From contig NZ_SMYZ01000025.1 of NCBI RefSeq assembly GCF_004919685.1, positions 1 to 64,000 of the forward strand: 64,000 nucleotides of DNA. Reading direction: 5' to 3'. Below the pieces are notes generated by a model. The model was not told where the DNA came from and did not search any database. It saw nothing but the letters and a program-made list of their open reading frames with translations. The position numbers were made by a program, and so were the translations under genes. The stretch comes from Mesorhizobium norvegicum. Lineage in GTDB: Bacteria > Pseudomonadota > Alphaproteobacteria > Rhizobiales > Rhizobiaceae. Below, piece after piece: positions 1 through 6,962 of this stretch; the first letter of the stretch is position 1; each line of letters begins with the position of its first letter.

Positions 1-318
1 AGAGCGCTGCAGGGGACGGAACCGCATGCGATCACGTATGAGTTCGGCGGTCCCCGCATTTACTCCTACAAGGAATTTCTCAGAGCCGTTGCACACCAAG
101 CCGATCTTAGACCCATACTGGTCCCAGTGCCATTTGCCGCTTGGCACGCACTGGCATGGGCCGCGGAAATGCTTGCGAGTCCGCCCGTCACTCGTAATCA
201 GGTGGAACTGATGCAGGTCGACAATGTGTCATCGCCGCAGATGCCCGGATTTGAAGAACTTGGCATTTCGCCGCACCCGGTCGAGGAAATACTCCAGGAG
301 ATGTTGCGTAATCCCTGA
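1..318 (+). CDS. NAD(P)H-binding protein, NDUFA9-like (C-terminal part)
   Basis: The open frame is already running at base 1 and stops at 316-318, so only the last 105 residues are visible. The tail (EFGGPRIYSYKEFL near the start, then VPVPFAAWHALAWAAE) resembles the C-terminal half of short-chain-dehydrogenase-like proteins related to the mitochondrial complex I accessory subunit NDUFA9. The Rossmann nucleotide-binding motif would lie outside the window. In alphaproteobacteria this family is usually encoded on its own. Proximity to a complex I cluster 4.5 kb away is suggestive but not proof of a link. Family assignment is by motif memory only. Confidence 0.7.
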   Translation, partial: RALQGTEPHAITYEFGGPRIYSYKEFLRAVAHQADLRPILVPVPFAAWHALAWAAEMLASPPVTRNQVELMQVDNVSSPQMPGFEELGISPHPVEEILQEMLRNP

Positions 319-437
319 TCAACGACCTTCTTCCGTACTCAGGCGCCACGATTGAGTGTCCGAAATCGCGCTAACCGGCCAATCGTGAATGCGAGCTTTT
401 GGACCCCGTTCCGGCCGTTGGGTGCCGGGTGCCCTCT

Positions 438-773
438 CTACGAACCGGCGATGAGGTTGATCTTCGCGGCCATGATGAAGTCGTTCTCGTGCAATCCCTT
501 GATCTTGTGTGTCTGCAGCGAGACTGCCGCATAACCCCAGCCGAAACAGATGTCGGGATGATGCCGTTCTTCTTCCGCCAATCGGGCAACTTTGTCGACG
601 AAGCTGAGCGATTGACGGAAGTCCGCGAATTTGAATTTGCGGCGCAGCAGGCGCCCCTCCTCCAGTTCCCAGCCAGGGGTCTGGGACAGATAGCCCTCGG
701 CTGCCTCCTGCGTTAGCGGCGCGACGCCACCGCGGCAGGGCGTACAGGTTTTCTGAGCAATACCATCGGTCAT
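438..773 (-). CDS. phhB: Pterin-4a-carbinolamine dehydratase
   Basis: This 111-residue cytosolic enzyme would dehydrate 4a-hydroxytetrahydrobiopterin, recycling the pterin cofactor of aromatic amino acid hydroxylases. The PCD fold is evident from the substrate-pocket motif EEERHHPDICFGWGYAAVSL (about residues 67-86), where the paired histidines and the downstream H of LQTHKIKGL are the expected catalytic residues. The length equals the family norm. A strong Shine-Dalgarno sequence (GGGAGG) lies five bases before the ATG and fixes the start. It follows a small 51-codon ORF by 45 bp on the same strand. Some family members (DCoH) have a second role as transcription coactivators, which cannot be judged here. 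Confidence 0.93.
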   Translation of the reverse strand: MTDGIAQKTCTPCRGGVAPLTQEAAEGYLSQTPGWELEEGRLLRRKFKFADFRQSLSFVDKVARLAEEERHHPDICFGWGYAAVSLQTHKIKGLHENDFIMAAKINLIAGS

Positions 774-818
774 GACAACCTCCCTTCGTGCTCATTCCGG
801 GTGTAGCGATCGCGTTTT

Positions 819-974
819 TCACCTCGCCCGGTATTTGCTCGCATAGTGCTTGGCAAGAACCTTGCGAATCTGCTCGGCAAGGCGCTTGTTGCCGGTCTTC
901 GCCCGCGCCTTGTCATCGCCTTTTTGCAGCTTCGGCAGATCGGCGCCCAGGCCTTGTTTCGTTGATTTGCGCAT
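819..974 (-). CDS. Small basic hypothetical protein (51 aa)
   Basis: A short reading frame from ATG at 974 to TGA at 819-821 encodes a lysine/arginine-rich 51-residue protein. It begins MRKSTKQGLGADLPKLQKGD and ends with a helix-like segment LAEQIRKVLAKHYASKYRAR. Third codon positions are mostly G or C, as in neighbouring real genes, which supports coding. I see no clear Shine-Dalgarno sequence, signal peptide or membrane segment. It lies 45 bp upstream of phhB on the same strand and may be cotranscribed. I do not recognise the family; the charge pattern would fit a nucleic-acid-binding or ribosome-associated peptide, but that is a guess. Confidence 0.5.
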   Translation of the reverse strand: MRKSTKQGLGADLPKLQKGDDKARAKTGNKRLAEQIRKVLAKHYASKYRAR

Positions 975-1012
975 CGCAATAGATCAACGCCGTGACGGAC
1001 AACCGGTTTCGT

Positions 1013-1741
1013 TCAAAGGACGATTTCCACAGGACTGCTGATCACGAGACCGAGCTCACCGTCCGCCCGCCCTTGATTGACAGCGATCTCGGCAAGCCCG
1101 TTCGAGTTCTCGTACCAAAAGGCCGTGCCTGGCGGCCGATCGCTGAAGGTCGTCGCGGCCTCCAGCAGGCGATCTGCTGCGGCGAGCCTTGCGCCTGCCG
1201 GCAGCTTGGCCGCCCTCAGGCCGGTCATGGCATTGCCGAAATGGTCGATATAGACGATCTCGGCGAGGTCCTCCGGCCAGTCTCTACGACGATCTGCTTC
1301 ATCCAGGCGCGGCCTGCCGGGCGGCGGCTCACCGCGTGCCAGCATCGCCGCGACCGGGGCAAACAGGTCACGCCCGTGGAAGCTGGCGGACAGGCGCTCT
1401 GGCCTCCAGTCGATATCCCAGCTCAACGTCTTGGCCGCGCGGCGCTGGATCAGCTCGAACAGGCCGTTGCCGGGGCCGACATACCAGCGACCGTCGGCCT
1501 CGACGATGACGGACGGCCGCATCCCTCCGACGCCTGGATCGACGACACAGTGAAAGACGGTTCCCGCAGGGAACCATTCCGCGTAGGCCACCAGCAGGTA
1601 AGCCGACGCCTTGGGATTGCCGACCGGCGCATCGGAGAAGAGGTCGATCGCGGGGATGCCTGGCGCCATCTGGTGCAACATAGCCTTCATCTGGCCCGTG
1701 TAGGGGCCGTGCAAGCCGAAATCCGTGAACAAGACAATCAT
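1013..1741 (-). CDS. SAM hydroxide adenosyltransferase (DUF62 family)
   Basis: The protein is 242 residues and starts MIVLFTDFGLHGPYTGQMKA. It belongs to the family that includes the bacterial fluorinase and chlorinase. The common members hydrolyse S-adenosylmethionine to adenosine and methionine using hydroxide. Visible family motifs are TDFG at residues 6-9, the DPGVGG loop, GPGNGLFEL and the FHGRDLFAPVAA segment that supplies the catalytic Asp/Arg/His set. The long insertion seen in true fluorinases is not evident, so hydroxide transfer is the best guess. The ATG overlaps the stop of the upstream MpaB-type gene by four bases, so the two are translationally coupled. The physiological role of the family is unclear. 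Confidence 0.87.
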   Translation of the reverse strand: MIVLFTDFGLHGPYTGQMKAMLHQMAPGIPAIDLFSDAPVGNPKASAYLLVAYAEWFPAGTVFHCVVDPGVGGMRPSVIVEADGRWYVGPGNGLFELIQRRAAKTLSWDIDWRPERLSASFHGRDLFAPVAAMLARGEPPPGRPRLDEADRRRDWPEDLAEIVYIDHFGNAMTGLRAAKLPAGARLAAADRLLEAATTFSDRPPGTAFWYENSNGLAEIAVNQGRADGELGLVISSPVEIVL

Positions 1742-2688
1742 GGACGGGCGCCGACTGCGCTGCAATGGACATACAGATAGTCGGCCGGAAGGCGCATCCG
1801 CCGGCAGGCCTGAACGGCCGGGTTGGTTTCCATGACGAGGCGATCCGCCAAAGCCGCTGCCTGCCGGACTGCCTCGGCTTCCCACGGGTGCAAGCCATGC
1901 CCGGTGAGCCCCAACAGCGCCTGCATCCAACCAGGCACCAGATCAACGGCAGCCGCTACCAGCAGGTGCTGTGCCGGCCTCAGCGGCAACGGCAGGATCG
2001 GCGCCGAACGCATGATCTCGAGAAATTCGAGCACGATGGCCGAGCGATCCAGCCGTCCGGCTGTCGCATGGAACAGCGTTTCAAGCTCGGCTTCCGATTC
2101 CGGTGCGCCTGTGGCGCCGAAAAGGCGCGCGGCGGGAACGCCCTCGGCATAACAGCGGTCGCGCTCCGATGCGGAGAGCTGCCGCACATAGGTGTGATAA
2201 GCTCGGACAAAGCCGTACGCCGCCGTGCCGTGAACCCAGTTCAGAAGGTCGGGGTCATTGGCGCAATACGCCTCGCCTGACGATGTTACGCCTGCGACCC
2301 GGTCGTGTATCCGCCGAACGCGGGCGATCATGGCCTCGGCCGTGGTGCGGGAACCGTAGATCGTCACCATGGCAGCGAGCCCCGTGCTGTGCAGTCGCCG
2401 AATTGGATTCAGGCGGAAAGACGTATGCTCCCATACGCCGGTGCGCACCCGCGGTTCTGCAAGCTCCATGATCACGGCGGTGACGCCGCCGATGAACAGT
2501 GAAAGCGGGTTCTTGAACACGCGCCACGACACGGAGTCCGGCGATACCAGTGCGGCCTCGCCGATCGGTCGCGAGAAATCAATGTGAGGCCGGTCGCCAG
2601 GTTGCAGCACCGCCCGCGCTACCGCCTCCAGGAGGCTTTGCAACGGCCAAGGCAGGACGATCGGCGTGGTCATGGCAACGAGCGCCAT
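1738..2688 (-). CDS. Oxygenase MpaB family protein (DUF2236)
   Basis: This is a 316-residue protein of the DUF2236/MpaB family. Recognised features are SWRVFKNPLSLFIGG near residue 55, the R(L)HSTG segment, and the conserved histidine-containing WVHGT and YHTYV motifs that are thought to hold a heme-like or catalytic centre. Fungal MpaB is an oxygenase in mycophenolic acid biosynthesis, and related latex-clearing proteins are b-type cytochromes. The bacterial paralogues are mostly uncharacterised. Two starts are possible (2688 or 2673) and no strong ribosome site separates them. The stop overlaps the next gene's ATG, indicating a two-gene operon with the SAM hydroxide adenosyltransferase. The substrate is unknown. 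Confidence 0.8.
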   Translation of the reverse strand: MALVAMTTPIVLPWPLQSLLEAVARAVLQPGDRPHIDFSRPIGEAALVSPDSVSWRVFKNPLSLFIGGVTAVIMELAEPRVRTGVWEHTSFRLNPIRRLHSTGLAAMVTIYGSRTTAEAMIARVRRIHDRVAGVTSSGEAYCANDPDLLNWVHGTAAYGFVRAYHTYVRQLSASERDRCYAEGVPAARLFGATGAPESEAELETLFHATAGRLDRSAIVLEFLEIMRSAPILPLPLRPAQHLLVAAAVDLVPGWMQALLGLTGHGLHPWEAEAVRQAAALADRLVMETNPAVQACRRMRLPADYLYVHCSAVGARP

Positions 2689-2816
2689 TCACAAGAAACG
2701 CGTGCTTCCGAACAGCGAAGTTGGGCCGCTGGACGCACTTGGCGAAACTACGGCCACTTTCTACGGTGCTCGATCACTTACTATAGCTCAATTGGCAGAC
2801 AGCGCCCACCGCCAGT

Positions 2817-3917
2817 TCACATTGTCGGCCAGGACAGCGCAAGCCTCCCCCCTGGCGCAGTGCCTACGCACGTAGCAAACTGCCGGCTTTCGCGGTCCAG
2901 GGTCTGCTGCAACCAGCCAATGTCGCTGCTCGCCGCCTGGATAAGCTGGAAACGGCGGATCTGGAGGGGCACCAGTTCGAGCGCGACCAGATCGCTTCCA
3001 GGACCAAGGTCAGCGATGTACATCAGGGCAAGGTCGGGCCGAAATTCCCCGTGGCCTTTGATGCCTTCATAGTCATTCAGGAAGTCGCCGCAGCCATAGA
3101 GAATAAGGCGGTTCTTGTACACTTCGATGGATTTGGCATGATGCGATGAATGGCCGTGAACGATGGATATGTCCGCCCTGTCGATCAGTTCGTGGGCGAA
3201 CCACCTTTGCTCCTCCGGGATGTCATAGCCCCAGTTTGGTCCCCAATGAAGGGAGACCACAACCACATCATTTTCTCGTCGGACAGCGGCCACCAGATCG
3301 GCGATCGCTGCGACAGTCGCATTGGAAAGCGCAGGTAGAAAGTTCACTCCGGCCCGGTCATGCGTCGCCGCCCAATGTCGAGGGACGCCGCTCGTCTTCG
3401 AGGCGAACGAAAAAACAAGTACGCGCCCTGCGTCGGTGTCTGCCAAAATCGCCGGGGCGCTTGCCTGGGCGGCATTGCGCCCCGCGCCTGCGGTCTTGAT
3501 TTGCAAACGCTCGAGCGTCGCCAGGGTCTCCAGCAGCCCAGCGCGCCCCCAATCAAGAACGTGATTGTTGCCGAGCACGCAGCAGTCGACCCCCGCGGCG
3601 ACGAGGCAGTCGGCGTTCTCGGGGCTCATCCTGTAGTTGATGCCTTTGGCGACATAGGCGTCGCAGCGCGTAATGCTGGTCTCGAGATTTATGATGCTCG
3701 CGTTCGGCCGAGCCCGCTCCAATTCTTGCAGCGCAGCGCCCCAGATGTAGGGGAAGTCGACCGGCGTCGGTATCGGTTGCTTCGCAGCCTCCGCCATCCG
3801 GACGTAGTCTATGGCCGATTGCACATAGCGCTCGTGAAGACGAGGGTCACACGGATGTGGAAGCGCTTGGTCTATGCCTCGCCCCGTCATCACATCGCCA
3901 CAGAGAAAGATCCGCAT
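2817..3917 (-). CDS. CapA family protein (calcineurin-like phosphoesterase fold)
   Basis: The 366-residue product carries the CapA/PgsA-type metallophosphoesterase pattern: GDVMTGRGID at residues 7-16, NLETSIT, a GNNHVLDWG motif, SLHWGPNW and VHGHSSHH. These residues would bind two metals. Named members take part in poly-gamma-glutamate capsule synthesis or anchoring, but many proteobacterial homologues stand alone and have no proven role. No signal peptide or N-terminal membrane anchor is visible, unlike Bacillus CapA, so a cytosolic enzyme is more likely. Its neighbours give no capsule context. The start ATG at 3917 immediately precedes the first conserved strand. Confidence 0.86.
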   Translation of the reverse strand: MRIFLCGDVMTGRGIDQALPHPCDPRLHERYVQSAIDYVRMAEAAKQPIPTPVDFPYIWGAALQELERARPNASIINLETSITRCDAYVAKGINYRMSPENADCLVAAGVDCCVLGNNHVLDWGRAGLLETLATLERLQIKTAGAGRNAAQASAPAILADTDAGRVLVFSFASKTSGVPRHWAATHDRAGVNFLPALSNATVAAIADLVAAVRRENDVVVVSLHWGPNWGYDIPEEQRWFAHELIDRADISIVHGHSSHHAKSIEVYKNRLILYGCGDFLNDYEGIKGHGEFRPDLALMYIADLGPGSDLVALELVPLQIRRFQLIQAASSDIGWLQQTLDRESRQFATCVGTAPGGRLALSWPTM

Positions 3918-4009
3918 GACGCGTACCAGCCGGGCCCATCACGATCAGTCATGCCGCTCATGACCCACAGGCCTTCCTCAATTGCCAGAGTTCACACGAG
4001 TGAAGACCA

Positions 4010-4468
4010 TCATCGCTCATATACTCCGACGAGAACCGCCTCGGCGAGGAGATGCTTGCGCGCTTCTCGTTCGACCGCCTGACACGATGGGTCGTTGCCG
4101 GGCGGCAGGTGCTCGATCGACAGCGCAAGCAACCGGAAGTGATAGCGGTGTCGGCCGTGGCGATGCGGTGGGCAGGGACCACCGTAACCTGGTCGCCGGA
4201 AATCGTTGGTTGCCTGCTTGAAACCTTGCTTGCCGGCGTGTTGGGCGGCGCCTTCGGCCAACCCTACACAATCGGCCGCAATGTCATAGGCCGCCCAGTG
4301 ATGCCAGATCTTTGCCGGAGCGTCTGGATCATCGCAGAGAAGGACAAAGCTGCCGGTTCCGGCTGGAGCGCCAGTCCAGCCGAGGGGAGGGGAACGATCC
4401 TCACCGTCGCAAGTGAAGCGCCGCGGGATCGTCGTACCGTTCGCAAAGCTGCTTGAACTGAGCTGCAT
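4010..4468 (-). CDS. YbhB/YbcL family Raf kinase inhibitor-like protein
   Basis: The 152-residue protein shows the phosphatidylethanolamine-binding-protein fold: FANGTTIPRRFTCDGEDRSP near the N-terminus, then LLCDDPDAPAKIWHHWAAYD with the conserved DPDAP and HW residues of the ligand pocket, GYGGPCPPHRHGRHRYHF, and LLALSIEHL. Length and order match E. coli YbhB. No signal sequence is seen, so it is probably cytosolic. I chose the ATG at 4468 because the family alignment starts there; an upstream extension adds only non-conserved residues. The biological role of bacterial members is poorly defined. Confidence 0.88.
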   Translation of the reverse strand: MQLSSSSFANGTTIPRRFTCDGEDRSPPLGWTGAPAGTGSFVLLCDDPDAPAKIWHHWAAYDIAADCVGLAEGAAQHAGKQGFKQATNDFRRPGYGGPCPPHRHGRHRYHFRLLALSIEHLPPGNDPSCQAVEREARKHLLAEAVLVGVYER

Positions 4469-4836
4469 GGGTCGCCCCTTACCCTGTTGCCGCGCCGCGC
4501 AACACTCAGTCCCAAAACGCCAGGTGCCAGGCAAAACTGGTAGGAAGCGCGGGCGTCGCCGTGAGGCTGCGTTCCGACACGAGCTTCACGGTTGATCGGG
4601 CGCGAGGATAAGCGCTCTATCGAAAATGTACGAGACAATATTGAATGGCAGTTCGCTTCGCCTTGCCGTCCCGGCTAAGCGCCGCGCCGCACGGATCGTA
4701 GCCAGCGATGGCAAGGCTGTGATATCATTGCACAGGTTGCGCCACCGTTGGCAATTGCCACGCCCGCGCAGCCTGACCATTGCGCAGTGCTAATCGGGTT
4801 GCGGGTCTCGTCCCGTTGAACGAGTGGCCTCGGATC
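4469..4836. other. Intergenic region, divergent (YbhB-like / nuoH)
   Basis: These 368 bp separate the leftward YbhB-type gene from nuoH. No convincing reading frame was found on either strand. The segment must contain promoters for both directions, but I could not single out a clear sigma-70 hexamer pair. An in-frame TTG at 4780 could extend NuoH by 19 residues that do not look conserved. Confidence 0.5.
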
Positions 4837-5823
4837 ATGGAACTCGTCGTTGCTGTTGGGCTGATCGTCTTCAAGGTCGCGTTGCTGATTGCGATCCTGC
4901 TGCTGCTGCCCTTGCCGCTGACCTGGCTGGAACGCAAGATCGCGGGGCACATGCAGCAGAGGATGGGGCCGATGCGTGTGGGATGGCATGGGCTGCTGCA
5001 GCCGGTGGCGGACGGGGTCAAGCTCTTGACCAAAGAGGACCACATCCCTGCCGAGGCCGACCGCTTCCTGTTCAAACTGGCGCCAATCCTGGCGCTCGCC
5101 CCGCCCTTCGTGGTGTTCGTCGCGGTCCCCTTTGGCGAATCCGTATCGGTCCTCGGCACCGAGATCACTCTCTACGTCTCCAACATGAACGTCGCGCTGC
5201 TTTTCGTCTTCGCGGTGATCGGGATCGAGGTCTATGGCGTCATCTTCGGAGGCTGGGCAGCGAACAGCAAATACGCTGTTCTGGGCAGTCTCAGGACCTG
5301 CGCGCAGATGATCAGCTACGAGATCCCGATGGGGTTCGCGGTCATCGGCGTGGTCATGCTGGCGCAATCCATGAGCCTGCTCGACATCGTGCGGGCGCAA
5401 GCCAATGTCTGGAACATCGTCTACCAACCGGTCGGGTTCTTCGTGTTCTTCGTCGCTGGGCTGGCCGAATCCCAGCGCATTCCCTTCGACCTGGCGGAAG
5501 CGGAAGGCGACCTGGGGGCCGGGTTCCATACCGAATACAGCGGTATCCGCTTTGCGTTCTTCATGGTCAGTGAATACGCCATCATGCTTTTGACGTCGGT
5601 CCTGGCGGTGATCCTGTTCTTCGGCGGCTGGAACGGCGTGCTGGTCCCGTTGCCACCGCTCGTCTGGTTCGTGCTCAAGGTCGCGTTCTTCGTCTATGTG
5701 TTTATCTGGTTCCGCTTCACTTTCCCGCGCTATCGCTACGACCAACTGATGGCGATCGGTTGGAAAGTCTTGCTTCCTCTGTCAATGGCGAACATAATCA
5801 TAACCGGTGTTGCTTTCCTTTAG
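4837..5823 (+). CDS. nuoH: NADH-quinone oxidoreductase subunit H
   Basis: NuoH (ND1) is the membrane subunit joining the peripheral arm of complex I to the proton-pumping arm and forming the quinone tunnel. The 328-residue protein from ATG 4837 has about eight hydrophobic segments. Signatures include WLERKIAGHMQQRMGP, GLLQPVADGVKLLTKED, the acidic loop motif AESQRIPFDLAEAEGDLGAG (with the essential Glu residues) and EYSGIRFAFFMVSEY. A TTG 57 bp upstream is in frame but weaker. nuoI follows after 30 bp. These two genes are isolated from the rest of the nuo set, which lies on the opposite strand and converges on them. Confidence 0.96.
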   Translation: MELVVAVGLIVFKVALLIAILLLLPLPLTWLERKIAGHMQQRMGPMRVGWHGLLQPVADGVKLLTKEDHIPAEADRFLFKLAPILALAPPFVVFVAVPFGESVSVLGTEITLYVSNMNVALLFVFAVIGIEVYGVIFGGWAANSKYAVLGSLRTCAQMISYEIPMGFAVIGVVMLAQSMSLLDIVRAQANVWNIVYQPVGFFVFFVAGLAESQRIPFDLAEAEGDLGAGFHTEYSGIRFAFFMVSEYAIMLLTSVLAVILFFGGWNGVLVPLPPLVWFVLKVAFFVYVFIWFRFTFPRYRYDQLMAIGWKVLLPLSMANIIITGVAFL

Positions 5824-5853
5824 GGGCCGTAGCGGCTCCGCAGCGGGGCGACG

Positions 5854-6420
5854 ATGTCGCGCGCACTGGACAGAATTGGAACATGGATCGGCTGGGCGTT
5901 CTTCGCCGATCTGGCGAACGGCTTGGCGCTGACCTTCGGGTACATGTTCTCCAAATCCGTGACCATGCAGTATCCTGACAAGGAAAAATGGTTGCCCTAT
6001 TCGCGTTATCGCGGGCATCACTTCCTGAAGCGTGACGAAGAGGGCGAGATCAAATGCGTGGCCTGCGAACTCTGCGCGCGGATTTGTCCCTGCTACTGCA
6101 TCGAAGTCATCCCCTACGAGGACGAGAAGGGCAACCGACGCCCGGCAAAATTCGAGATCGACATGGCCCGGTGCCTATTCTGCGGGCTGTGTGAAGACGC
6201 CTGTCCGGCGGACGCGATCGCGCTTGGCCAACAGTACGAGTTCTCGAGTTTTTCATCGCGTGACCTAGTGATCGGGCGCGACGATCTGCTCGGCAAACCG
6301 GGCAAGGCGATGACCGGCGGCGGCGTGGTCGCTGCACGTCTGAACACCGAGCAGGACGTGCTGGTCGAGACGAGCGAGCCGCAGGGGTACAACTGGTGGC
6401 GGAATATCCGACGAACGTGA
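5854..6420 (+). CDS. nuoI: NADH-quinone oxidoreductase subunit I
   Basis: NuoI is the 8Fe ferredoxin-like subunit carrying clusters N6a and N6b that pass electrons toward N2 and quinone. The 188-residue protein has two four-cysteine motifs: CVACELCARICP at about residues 69-80 and CLFCGLCEDACP at about 108-119. The first is followed by CYC, giving extra cysteines beside the cluster. The N-terminus (ALTFGYMFSKSVTMQYPDK) is the usual amphipathic anchoring helix region. It sits 30 bp after nuoH and 45 bp before a CBS-domain gene, forming a three-gene rightward operon. Confidence 0.96.
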   Translation: MSRALDRIGTWIGWAFFADLANGLALTFGYMFSKSVTMQYPDKEKWLPYSRYRGHHFLKRDEEGEIKCVACELCARICPCYCIEVIPYEDEKGNRRPAKFEIDMARCLFCGLCEDACPADAIALGQQYEFSSFSSRDLVIGRDDLLGKPGKAMTGGGVVAARLNTEQDVLVETSEPQGYNWWRNIRRT

Positions 6421-6465
6421 AGGCGCGCCAGCTGGCAAGCCGGAGCGCGCAGACAGGAGGCTCAA

Positions 6466-6906
6466 ATGCTGGTCTGCCATATCTTGAAGACCAAGGCTCC
6501 CGAGGTCATCTCGGTCACTCCAAGTCAGACGATGGTGGAAGTGCTACGGCTGTTTCGGGAGAACAACATCGGCTTCGTGGTCGTCAGCCGTTTCCCCGGG
6601 CAATGCCTGGGCACGCTTTCGGAGCGGGACTGCTGCAATGCGGTGGCTGAATACGGAACCGAGGCGCCCTTGATGCGGGTCGCCGACATCATGAACCGCA
6701 GTGTGGCGACCTGTTCGACACAGGATTTTCTGCCGTCGGTGATGGCGACCATGACCAAACGGCGTACGCGCCATGTGCTGGTCATGGATGGCAACGCTAC
6801 TGTAGGCGTGGTGAGCATCGGCGACGTGGTCAAGCACCGGCTCGACGAACTGATGAGCAACGAGCAAGTGCTGCACGATTACATTGCCGGGACCGGCTAT
6901 CACTGA
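6466..6906 (+). CDS. CBS-domain protein (tandem CBS pair)
   Basis: The 146-residue protein consists of two CBS motifs, about residues 8-65 (KAPEVISVTPSQTMVEVLRL) and 75-135 (VADIMNRSVATCSTQDFLPS, then RHVLVMDGNATVGVVSIGDV), with no attached enzyme domain. CBS pairs usually sense adenine nucleotides or NAD(H). A perfect AGGAGG lies before the ATG. It ends 56 bp from the 3' end of nuoG on the opposite strand and follows nuoHI, so it is probably made with them. A role as an energy-state sensor for this complex I is an inference from position only. Confidence 0.9.
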   Translation: MLVCHILKTKAPEVISVTPSQTMVEVLRLFRENNIGFVVVSRFPGQCLGTLSERDCCNAVAEYGTEAPLMRVADIMNRSVATCSTQDFLPSVMATMTKRRTRHVLVMDGNATVGVVSIGDVVKHRLDELMSNEQVLHDYIAGTGYH

Positions 6907-6962
6907 CGACACCGGCTCAAGGCGCAGGATCAGGGCAGGCTGCACAGGGAACCCGTGATGCC

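Noticed and set aside
2781..2801. A tRNA D-arm-like string (TATAGCTCAATTGGCAGA)
   Set aside because: No anticodon arm, T-arm or matching acceptor stem follows; the sequence runs straight into the end of the CapA-like gene. At most a short tRNA-derived scrap.
4675..5745. Long antisense open frame over nuoH (356 codons)
   Set aside because: It is rich in Asp, His, Arg and Gln with no fold signature, the usual mirror of a high-GC membrane-protein gene. The same applies to long frames antisense to nuoG, nuoL-like, nuoM and nuoN.
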